A stretch of 64,000 nt of DNA from Thiotrichaceae bacterium (lineage in GTDB: Bacteria > Pseudomonadota > Gammaproteobacteria > Beggiatoales > Beggiatoaceae). The translations under genes and the position numbers were made by a program. Positions 35,225 through 42,503 of the stretch are shown here, piece by piece (positions within the stretch are counted from its first letter, which is position 1; each line of letters begins with the position of its first letter). Location: assembly GCA_028688145.1 (NCBI GenBank), contig JAQTYU010000001.1, forward strand, positions 640,284-704,283, in the 5' to 3' direction. A model generated the notes under the pieces. That model was not told where the DNA came from and made no database searches. It saw only the letters and a program-made list of their open reading frames with translations.

Positions 35225-35989
35225 ATGTATCACTATAAAAAAGCAGTCTTATTTTTTGTAGGACTCATGCTGTTCAACAGTGCTTTGCAGGCTGAAGAAA
35301 TTCATATTGGCACAGGCACACATTCTCTCGGCGTACTTGCTGACATCACCCGTTTATTTGAAAAGCAGTACCCTAACGACAAAGTGATTGTTCATCGAGA
35401 TAATTACACCACTGTCTTGCTTTACAAACAAATCAAGGAAAAAAACGATATAGACCTTGTGCTGTTAATTGGCACGGAAATGGTAACGCAACTCGAAAAT
35501 GAGGGCTTGGCTGTTCCGAAAGAACATTTCAATTACGCCTTCGGTAAGCTGGTGTTGTGGAGTAAAAATCCGAACTTGGTTGACAGCAAAGGAGAAGTGC
35601 TTAAAACCAAAAAATTTCAAAAGATTGCTATTCTCGATCCGAAAGTCGCAGTTTACGGCATGGCTTCACAACAAATTCTTGAAAAGCTGGATGTTTGGGA
35701 AACATTGCAACCACAACTGCTTTTAATGGGTAATGCTTTAGAATTACAGCAGCATGTATTAGATGGCAGTGTTGATCTAACTCTTATTCCTTTAGTTACC
35801 TTAAATCCGAATAAGAAAATTGAAGGCTCACTGTGGATTGTGCCTAAAGGTTATTACAGCCCAATTGAACACCAAATCGTTTTGCTAAAAAGAGCAGAAC
35901 ACAACGCGGCTGCCAAACGTTTTTTTGAGTATCTAAAATCGCCACAAGCACGCAATATTTTTGAAAAGTATGGTTTTAGCGTGCCTTAA
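35225..35989 (+). CDS. ModA-like periplasmic substrate-binding protein, paralogue 4
   Basis: 254 residues, signal peptide about 1-23 (ending LQA). The N-terminal binding segment reads IGTGTHSLGVL, different from the ADHF/AGHF version in paralogues 1-3, and IDLVLLIGTEM replaces the usual DIFxSADxxxP segment; the central FGKLVLWSKNPNLVDSKGEV and IEGSLWIVPK blocks are kept. It is a close paralogue of gene 5, which follows in tandem. This pair forms a separate branch and may bind another ligand. Confidence 0.83.
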   Translation: MYHYKKAVLFFVGLMLFNSALQAEEIHIGTGTHSLGVLADITRLFEKQYPNDKVIVHRDNYTTVLLYKQIKEKNDIDLVLLIGTEMVTQLENEGLAVPKEHFNYAFGKLVLWSKNPNLVDSKGEVLKTKKFQKIAILDPKVAVYGMASQQILEKLDVWETLQPQLLLMGNALELQQHVLDGSVDLTLIPLVTLNPNKKIEGSLWIVPKGYYSPIEHQIVLLKRAEHNAAAKRFFEYLKSPQARNIFEKYGFSVP

Positions 35990-36008
35990 TTTCAGAGAAC
36001 GGTACATC

Positions 36009-36039
36009 AGCAAGTAACAAGAACTCTTCGTTACTTGCT
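36009..36039 (+). terminator. Hairpin after ModA-like gene 4
   Basis: AGCAAGTAAC and GTTACTTGCT form a perfect 10-bp stem with an 11-base loop, 20 bases past the stop, followed by GTGCTATTTTG. Confidence 0.6.
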
Positions 36040-36168
36040 GTGCTATTTTGTTCATTTGCTATACCCATTAAATCACCTATAAGTTCTATACATTAAGTGA
36101 TAGAGCCTCTCCACGTTTATTATTTCTCCCTCATAGAAAACTAATTATTCTTAAAAATAGTAGTGTTT

Positions 36169-36238
36169 ATATTTTTTGTTAAATCCCCTCTGTTTTTAAA
36201 AAACTGGTCTGATTTTAGCATCAAATTTCATGTAGACT
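36169..36238 (+). promoter_or_regulatory. Conserved upstream block of ModA-like gene 5
   Basis: Begins TATTTTTTGTTAAATCCCC and continues through TGGTCTGATTTTAGCATCA. It aligns with 35023..35090, the equivalent block before gene 4. The rest of the intergenic sequence does not align obviously. Confidence 0.5.
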
Positions 36239-36312
36239 GCTCATAGTTTTTGCGTATGGGTTGTTTGCAAGTTATTTAAGTCTTTGTGGTTTTTTTATGT
36301 GGGTAACATGCA

Positions 36313-37080
36313 ATGTATAACTATAAAAAAAAGTCAGTATTGCTTTTTGTGTGCTTAATGTTGTTCAACAGCGCACTCCCTGCCGAAGAAGTTCGTATCG
36401 GCACAGGCACACATTCTCTCAGCGCATTGGCGGACATCATTCGCTTATTTGAAAAGCAATATCCTAACGATAAAATCGTTATTTTGAAGGACAATTACAC
36501 CAGTAACACCATTTACAAGCAAATCAAGGAAAAAAATGACATCGACCTTGTGATGTTTGTGGGGGTAGAAATGGGCATACTGCTTGAAAATGAAGGCTTG
36601 GCCATCCCTAAACAGAATTTCACTTATGCTCTCGGTAAACTGGTGTTATGGAGTAAAAATCCTAACTTAGTCGATAGTAAGGGTGAAGTGCTCAAAACTG
36701 ATAACTTTCAAAAAATTGGGATTCTCGATCCTAAGATCGCAATTTACGGCATCGCTTCACAGCAAGTGCTCGAAAGACTCAGCGTTTGGGATAAAGTACA
36801 AGCCAAGTTATTTTCGACGAACAGTGCCGTAGAATTACAGCAACGTGTTTTGGATGGCAGTCTTGATATGGCTTTTCTTCCTTTGGTTACGCTGAATCCA
36901 AACAAAAAAATTGAAGGCTCGTTGTGGATTATTCCCAAAAACTACTATAGACAGCTTGAACATGTCACGGTTTTGATAAAGAGAGCTGAAAATAACACGG
37001 CTGCCAAACGTTTTTTTGAATATCTCAGATCGCCCCAAGCCCGTAATATTTTTGAAAAACAGGGTTTTAGCTTGCCATAG
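36313..37080 (+). CDS. ModA-like periplasmic substrate-binding protein, paralogue 5
   Basis: 255 residues, signal peptide about 1-24 (ending LPA). Very similar to paralogue 4 throughout: GTGTHSLSALADI, IYKQIKEKNDIDLVMFVG, ALGKLVLWSKNPNLVDSKGE, and SPQARNIFEKQGFSLP at the C-terminus. The two are tandem duplicates including about 70 bases of upstream DNA. No transporter genes follow; the next gene is an aminopeptidase with its own upstream gap. Confidence 0.83.
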   Translation: MYNYKKKSVLLFVCLMLFNSALPAEEVRIGTGTHSLSALADIIRLFEKQYPNDKIVILKDNYTSNTIYKQIKEKNDIDLVMFVGVEMGILLENEGLAIPKQNFTYALGKLVLWSKNPNLVDSKGEVLKTDNFQKIGILDPKIAIYGIASQQVLERLSVWDKVQAKLFSTNSAVELQQRVLDGSLDMAFLPLVTLNPNKKIEGSLWIIPKNYYRQLEHVTVLIKRAENNTAAKRFFEYLRSPQARNIFEKQGFSLP

Positions 37081-37097
37081 CTCGTATACTTCTCAAT

Positions 37098-37139
37098 CAG
37101 TAAGTAGCACAGATAGCATTAATTTCACGCTACTTACTG
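37098..37139 (+). terminator. Hairpin after ModA-like gene 5
   Basis: CAGTAAGTAGC and GCTACTTACTG form a perfect 11-bp stem with a 20-base loop, 17 bases past the stop. The stem resembles that after gene 4 (AGCAAGTAAC), so it was probably duplicated along with the gene and then compensated by paired changes. Confidence 0.6.
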
Positions 37140-37259
37140 CATTTCACAATAAACCTATCAATTCCCGCCCACATTTATTTTTGGCAGACCCTGTTTTCTA
37201 GGCTAAAGTATGCGCATCTTGCTTACGCGAAAATAATTTTAACAGGCTCAATTTTGACC

Positions 37260-38732
37260 ATGCACATTCAACAGTTTTCCCAACATCCCAATCATAACGA
37301 ATTTGACCATCACGCCCATTGGGTCATGATTGTGCCACCCGATTTTTTCACCCACGCCCAAAATTTACCCTATCACCATTTATTTCAACAACGTTTAAAT
37401 CGTCGTCTTGCCAAAACTTCAGATATTTTAAGCATTGAATTGCCCAACGCGCTTGCCAGTGTGGTCAGTTTAAAAACCTGTACTCCTGAAAACAGTTTTT
37501 TTGAAAAATTATGCCTTGCCCGCGAACTTATCGAAGCACATCACAGTTATTTACCTAAAACTATCGCAATTTGTATTGCAGGATTTCCCGCCAAAGTTGC
37601 CACCGAATTTGCAGATGCGTTAATTGCCGCGATTGGTGCCGTGCAAGCCGCTTTGCCCGATTATCGCAAACAGCCCAGCCCCGTGTGGTATATTGAAAAA
37701 GTGGTGTTATACGGCGCACAAGGCGATTTTCAGCAAACCCTTGCCAGCAATGCGGGCAATAATTTAGCGCGGTATTTTTCAATTTTGCCCTCGAATTATT
37801 TGAACCCGCTCATTTACCGTGAAAAGGTGTTGGCTTTGGCAGAATTGCAGCATTGGCAAGTGAATTTTTACGACTTGGACGCATTAGAAAATCAACACGC
37901 AGGTGCATTTCTCGCGGTGACTCAAGCCGCTGAACAAGCAGGCTCTGGCATTTTACATCTGCGTTATCAACCTAAAATTAACAGTTCACACCACAAAGTG
38001 GCGTTGGTCGGCAAGGGCGTTTGTTTTGACACGGGCGGGCTGCATCTCAAAAATCGCAAAGGCATGGCAGAAATGCACGAAGATATGCAAGGCAGTGCGG
38101 TCGCTTTAGGCACGCTCCTCGCATTGACCCAATTACAAGTACCGTATCAAGTCGATTGCTGGCTTGCCTTGGCAGAAAATCATATCAGCCCCACCGCCTA
38201 TAAACCGCACGATGTGATTACCGCCAGCAACGGCGTGAGCATTGAAATTGTGGACACCGATGCCGAAGGACGCATGTTATTGGCGGATACTTTAGTGCTT
38301 GCTTGTCGTCAACAGCCTGACATCGTGCTTGATTATGCAACACTGACAGGCGCGTGTGTAAACGCACTGGGAACACGTTACAGCGGGATTTTTACCAATC
38401 GTGAAGCCTTACTACCGCAGTTAGTGGCGACGGGTAAAACTTCAGGGGAACGGGTGTGGGGCTTTCCGCTGGATGCAGATTACGACAAGATTTTAGAAAG
38501 CGAAGTGGCAGACATTAAGCAATGCACCCAAGAAAGCGAAGTTGACCATATTTTAGCGGCACGATTCTTGAAACGTTTTGTAGCAGATTCAGTGGCATGG
38601 GTACATATCGATTTATCCAGTAGCCATTGCAAAGAAGGTTTAGGGCATATCCCCACAGATACCACAGGATTTGGTGTGCGTTATAGTGTATGCTTGTTAC
38701 AGCAAACCGCATTGTGGGAAGCTTTGGATTAA
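37260..38732 (+). CDS. M17 leucyl aminopeptidase family protein
   Basis: 490 residues from the ATG at 37260 (a TTG two codons upstream is also possible). The C-terminal catalytic half carries GKGVCFDTGGLHLK, with the metal-binding Lys and Asp, MAEMHEDMQGSA, and the M17 signature DTDAEGRMLLADTL. All metal ligands and the catalytic Arg are present. It is a cytosolic zinc or manganese peptidase that cleaves N-terminal residues. In sequence it differs from PepA and is nearer the shorter-motif branch of the family. A strong terminator follows directly. Confidence 0.92.
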   Translation: MHIQQFSQHPNHNEFDHHAHWVMIVPPDFFTHAQNLPYHHLFQQRLNRRLAKTSDILSIELPNALASVVSLKTCTPENSFFEKLCLARELIEAHHSYLPKTIAICIAGFPAKVATEFADALIAAIGAVQAALPDYRKQPSPVWYIEKVVLYGAQGDFQQTLASNAGNNLARYFSILPSNYLNPLIYREKVLALAELQHWQVNFYDLDALENQHAGAFLAVTQAAEQAGSGILHLRYQPKINSSHHKVALVGKGVCFDTGGLHLKNRKGMAEMHEDMQGSAVALGTLLALTQLQVPYQVDCWLALAENHISPTAYKPHDVITASNGVSIEIVDTDAEGRMLLADTLVLACRQQPDIVLDYATLTGACVNALGTRYSGIFTNREALLPQLVATGKTSGERVWGFPLDADYDKILESEVADIKQCTQESEVDHILAARFLKRFVADSVAWVHIDLSSSHCKEGLGHIPTDTTGFGVRYSVCLLQQTALWEALD

Positions 38733-38766
38733 GTCTTATTCTACCGAAAGACTTAATCCTTTTTTA
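38726..38766 (+). terminator. Rho-independent terminator of the aminopeptidase gene
   Basis: GGATTAAGTCTT and AAGACTTAATCC form a perfect 12-bp stem with a 10-base loop, followed by six T. The stop codon itself lies in the first arm. Confidence 0.85.
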
Positions 38767-38798
38767 TCAGCGAGTTTTCAACCGTATCCCATAACACT

Positions 38799-40154
38799 AT
38801 GTCTAATTTTGAACCGTCCGCGTTTTCCCTGTTAGCAAGTTCTCCGTTTGCCCATCCTGCGCGATTTTTCACCACGCCAGAATTAACGCAACGCCTAAGT
38901 TTGATACGGCACTTATTGCAAAATAGTGAACAATTACTGTTCGTGCTGGCAGAGTCGGGCTGTGGTAAAACCAGTTTATTGCAGCAATTGCTCAATGGCG
39001 CACCTGAAAATTGGTGGGTTTACGCGCTTTCCTGCACCCCCGCGCTGTCGCCTGAAGCCATGCTTGCCCAGTTATTAACTCAGTTCAATGTCAAACACGA
39101 AGGCAAAAGCGTCGTCGAATTACAAACGATTTTGCGCCGCCATTTGGCAAATACACTACTTAATCATCAACTTCCAATTTTATTGGTTGACGATGCGCAT
39201 TTATTGCCTTTGGCGAGTTTAAAAGTCTTAGTCGAATTAGCTTTGTTGGGCGAGCCACAAAGTCGACTGCGCATTGCCTTGTTTTGCGAGCCACAAATCA
39301 CCAGTATTTTAGCCGCGCCCGAATTCCAATTGGTGCAAAAAACCCTGATTCACACTTTAGATATTCCGCCGCTGTCACAAACGCAAGTGCGCGAATATTT
39401 ACATTTCCATTTGGAAGGCACGAGCCTTGCGAATCACCACCCTTTCGACATGGAAACTTTGCGGGTTTTATATCGAGAAAGTGAAGGCGTGTTCGGGAAA
39501 ATTAACCAATTGGCGCAGCAACGCATTAATAATTTTCTGCAACAACAAGTGGGCGAACAATTGCCCCAACCCAGCATTAAACGCAGTTTATTATTATTGG
39601 GCATGGCTTCGGTTTTGGCGGGCAGTGCCTTGTTGGCTTATACCTATTCGCCTGAAATGTTTGCCCCGCAAAACCCCACTCCGAAACCTGAACAACCGAT
39701 TATTCCCGTGCTGCCGCCTGAAGTGAAAGAAGTAAAAACTGCGGTGGTGGAAAAATTGCCCCCAAAACCCGTGGAAAAACCTGCGCCCGCTGAAAAGCCT
39801 GTGGAAAAAGTCGAGGCGAATCCCTTGGCGGTGTTGTTGGGAAAACCTGAGCTGAAAAGCAGTGAATGGTTATTGGCGCAATCGCCGCAAGCCTACACGA
39901 TTCAAGTCATGGGCTTGCACGATTTACAAGCCTTTAAGAAATTGCTTGGCACTGAAAACTCAGCGAACATGATTGTGTTTAAAACTGAGTATCAGAAAAA
40001 AGAATGGTATGTGTTGCTGTTTGGAATTTATCCCACGCAAGAACAGGCGACAGCCGCTTTAAATACTTTGCCTGAAAGTTTTCGCATGTCGGGAACGCAG
40101 CCGTGGGTGCGGAATGTGGCGGGCGTGCAGCAGAGTTTGTTGAAACCGCGTTAG
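38799..40154 (+). CDS. AAA ATPase with C-terminal SPOR domain (DamX/ExeA-like)
   Basis: 451 residues. An AAA_22-type ATPase module with Walker A AESGCGKT (51-58) and Walker B ILLVDDAH comes first; then one membrane helix (about 266-284, LLLLGMASVLAGSALLAY); a Pro/Glu/Lys-rich periplasmic linker (about 290-345) and a SPOR domain (about 365-445) with YTIQVMGLHDLQAF that should bind denuded septal glycan. This is the DamX layout, and DamX works at division sites. In most gammaproteobacteria damX follows aroK-aroB; these are not here. Confidence 0.9.
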   Translation: MSNFEPSAFSLLASSPFAHPARFFTTPELTQRLSLIRHLLQNSEQLLFVLAESGCGKTSLLQQLLNGAPENWWVYALSCTPALSPEAMLAQLLTQFNVKHEGKSVVELQTILRRHLANTLLNHQLPILLVDDAHLLPLASLKVLVELALLGEPQSRLRIALFCEPQITSILAAPEFQLVQKTLIHTLDIPPLSQTQVREYLHFHLEGTSLANHHPFDMETLRVLYRESEGVFGKINQLAQQRINNFLQQQVGEQLPQPSIKRSLLLLGMASVLAGSALLAYTYSPEMFAPQNPTPKPEQPIIPVLPPEVKEVKTAVVEKLPPKPVEKPAPAEKPVEKVEANPLAVLLGKPELKSSEWLLAQSPQAYTIQVMGLHDLQAFKKLLGTENSANMIVFKTEYQKKEWYVLLFGIYPTQEQATAALNTLPESFRMSGTQPWVRNVAGVQQSLLKPR

Positions 40155-40212
40155 TTTCGGAGATATTCCCCCTTTGAAAAAGGAGGCTGAGGGGAGGAGA
40201 GTTTCAAGTAAG

Positions 40213-40493
40213 TAACCTGAGTTCGGGATAAGAAAGAGTAGAAAATTTAGTCGTAGTAGGGTGGAATAGCGTAGCGTATTCCACCATGCAAGGTGATAAC
40301 CCCAAGCATGACGCAGTTGAATCGATAAGGCTCTCCTTGTATGGCAGAAGCCTGTAAAATCCTCGCCGCTGGAGCGACGAGGTAGTCATTCCAACGCCGG
40401 AGCGTTGGAACGAGACAAGTATCACGCTTCATGGTGGAATACGCTACGCTATTCCACCCTACTACAAAGATTTCTTATCCCGAACTCAGGTTA
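40213..40493. mobile_element. 281-bp nested element with IS982-like inverted ends
   Basis: The outer 23 bp are perfect inverted repeats starting TAACCTGAGTTCGGGATAAG, which resemble the end beside the IS982-type fragment at about 24825. Between them lies a full copy of the long-TIR palindrome (40253..40465). It carries no transposase. It appears to be a non-autonomous derivative of an IS982-type element into which, or around which, the palindrome was inserted. Confidence 0.65.
40253..40465. repeat. 213-bp long-TIR palindromic element (copy B, inverted)
   Basis: Inverted relative to 21685..21913 and very similar throughout; lacks the 16-base internal duplication. Ends read GTAGTAGGGTGGAATAG and complement. 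Reading frames of about 46 shared residues can be drawn through both copies, but they follow from DNA identity and are not counted as genes. Confidence 0.8.
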
Positions 40494-40523
40494 ATTAAAA
40501 TCCCCTTTAGGGGATGTAGAAAC

Positions 40524-41432
40524 CTACAAACTCACCAACAACACCCCTGCCAACACCAAGGCTGAGCCAAACAATTGCACCGCCGACATTGGCTCATTCA
40601 AAAAGAAATACGCCAAGAAAATGGTGGTGATAGGTCCAATCGAGCTGATTAACGAAGCGCGACTTGCCCCAATATGCCGAATCCCCAATGCCAATAAGAA
40701 AGCGGGCGCGACGGTCGATAACAATGCCATCGCAATTCCCAAGCCGTAAACAGGCATCGCTTGGGAAAACACGCTATTCAGCGGACGGGTGAATAAAAAT
40801 TGTGCAAAGCACGCAACACACGCAACAATCATCACATACGACATGAAACGCATTGCGCCCAAACGAGCAATACTGCGCCCACTGCCGATTAAATACAGTG
40901 CATAAGCCCACGCGCTGGCAAACACCAAACTGCTGCCTAAAATCAAGTTTTGCTGGACTGTGCCTATATCATGTTGAAAAACAATGGCAATTCCAACATA
41001 ACTTAATAATAAGGCAAATAATTCTTTCTTACGCAAGGGACGGCTAAAAAATAATACCGACAACACCACCACAAAAGTCGGGTATAAAAACAAAATCAAG
41101 CGTTCCAAGCCCGCAGAAATAAACTGTAATCCTAAGAAATCCAATAAGCTGGCTAAATAATAGCCGAGAAAACCCAGAATCAATACGGTGAGCCAGTCGC
41201 GCCCTGTGAGCGGTGATAGTTTTTTATCGAGACTGTACCAAATCGCGGTAATGATGAAGAACGGCGCGGAAAATACCATTCTCAAGGCAAGCAAGGTGAT
41301 GGCATCCACGCTGTAGACATACGCCAATTTCACCAAAATCGCTTTTGCAGAAAAGCCAATGGCTGAGAGCAATACGAATATTGAGCCGAGCAACTTGGGG
41401 TTGATCGGCTGCGGTAAAGCAAGTGCATTCAT
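40524..41432 (-). CDS. EamA/DMT-family transporter
   Basis: 302 residues with ten hydrophobic helices arranged as two EamA repeats (about 12-145 and 160-300). Typical segments are LLSAIGFSAKAILVKLAY at the start and the GSALVLAGVLLVSL end. This drug/metabolite superfamily exports or imports small metabolites, and the substrate cannot be predicted from sequence. Single-gene unit; about 290 bases of upstream DNA separate it from cysC. Confidence 0.88.
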   Translation of the reverse strand: MNALALPQPINPKLLGSIFVLLSAIGFSAKAILVKLAYVYSVDAITLLALRMVFSAPFFIITAIWYSLDKKLSPLTGRDWLTVLILGFLGYYLASLLDFLGLQFISAGLERLILFLYPTFVVVLSVLFFSRPLRKKELFALLLSYVGIAIVFQHDIGTVQQNLILGSSLVFASAWAYALYLIGSGRSIARLGAMRFMSYVMIVACVACFAQFLFTRPLNSVFSQAMPVYGLGIAMALLSTVAPAFLLALGIRHIGASRASLISSIGPITTIFLAYFFLNEPMSAVQLFGSALVLAGVLLVSL

Positions 41433-41724
41433 AAAAATATGCCTAAATTAGTTGATTCGATTACAGATCAGTATATGAGGTAAATCAAATACCGCATTAA
41501 GATTTGTTAATCATAAACTTAGTTAAAAAAAGTGTTTTGCAGCTGAGTTTATGGGCAAATATGTCAAAAAACGCAGCTTATTAGCCATTTTAGGGAATGA
41601 AAATAAATTTAACTCATTGATAATAATTTATATTATCGAGCGAACTACCTATTATCCATAATAAAATATCGGTATTTTATAGGTTCAGGTAAAATACAGC
41701 ATAACAACGAAATGAGAAAACTTT

Positions 41725-42330
41725 ATGAATACTTTAAATAATCTGGTTTGGCATCATGCCACGGTGACACGTCAACGCCGTGCGGATTTAAATCAACATC
41801 AAAGCACGGTGTTGTGGTTTACAGGGCTGTCGGGGGCGGGAAAATCGACTTTAGCGCACGCTTTGGAAGAACGTTTGTATCAAATGCGCTTTCATACTTT
41901 TGTGCTCGATGGCGACAATGTGCGGCACAATCTGTGTAAAGATTTGGGCTTTTCTGCGGATGCGCGAGTGGAAAATATTAGGCGGGTGGCAGAAGTTGCG
42001 AAATTGTTTGTGGAAGCGGGGGTGATTGTGCTGACGGCTTTTATTTCGCCCTTTGCAGAGGACAGAGCCAAAGCGCGGCAGTTGTTGGGTGATGATTTTA
42101 TCGAAATTTATTGTGATTGTTCGCTGGAAATTTGTGAACAGCGCGATGTGAAAGGTTTGTATCGGCGGGCGCGGGCGGGTGAAGTGAAAGACTTTACGGG
42201 GATTTCTTCGCCCTACGAAATTCCAGAGCAGCCTGATTTACGTGTGGACACAGGTTCGCAGGATTTGGAAAGTTGTGTGACGCAAGTGCTGGATTATTTG
42301 GTGCAACGCGGGGTTTATCAGCTTAAGTAA
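41725..42330 (+). CDS. cysC: Adenylylsulfate kinase (APS kinase)
   Basis: 201 residues. P-loop GLSGAGKST (34-42), [17 protein letters not shown] for substrate binding, and the FISPFAEDR and [22 protein letters not shown] signature segments are all present, identifying APS kinase. It makes PAPS from APS and ATP, used for sulfate assimilation or sulfation. CysD/CysN are not adjacent. Start ATG is preceded by a weak GAGAAAAC site. Confidence 0.95.
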   Translation: MNTLNNLVWHHATVTRQRRADLNQHQSTVLWFTGLSGAGKSTLAHALEERLYQMRFHTFVLDGDNVRHNLCKDLGFSADARVENIRRVAEVAKLFVEAGVIVLTAFISPFAEDRAKARQLLGDDFIEIYCDCSLEICEQRDVKGLYRRARAGEVKDFTGISSPYEIPEQPDLRVDTGSQDLESCVTQVLDYLVQRGVYQLK

Positions 42331-42353
42331 TTCTACGCATCAAATTATCAAAC

Positions 42354-42385
42354 GTAGGGTGTATAAGGCGTAGCCGCCATACACC
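42354..42385. repeat. GTAGGGTGTATAAGGCG palindromic repeat (copy 3)
   Basis: Located after the cysC stop; the core GGTGTATAAGGCG...CCGCCATACACC is identical to 34001..34028. A second hairpin with CCCGCATTCCGC and CGGGCT arms follows at about 42439..42469, resembling one at about 18888. Confidence 0.75.
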
Positions 42386-42503
42386 TTTGAGCGTATAAAG
42401 TGCTAATAGGATGTGCTGAGGCACGAAGCACATCATTAGCCCGCATTCCGCTACGCTACATACGGGCTACTATAATATCTGCTACACGCCTAAAATTGAA
42501 TGC

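Larger units (their letters stand above)
35990..36312. other. Intergenic region between ModA-like genes 4 and 5
   Basis: Holds the terminator hairpin at 36009..36039 and the duplicated upstream block at 36169..36238. No further gene is seen. Confidence 0.5.
40155..40523. other. 369-bp region between convergent damX-like and EamA genes
   Basis: Apart from the nested element there is a CCCCCTTTGAAAAAGGAGG hairpin right after the DamX-like stop (about 40166..40184) that may be its terminator, and a CCCCTTTAGGGG stem at about 40502..40513 near the stop of the transporter gene. Confidence 0.6.

Noticed and set aside
26486-37080. A classical molybdate ABC transporter locus
   Set aside because: Only ModA-like binding proteins are present. 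No ModB permease, ModC ATPase or ModE regulator is found, and key ligand residues differ.
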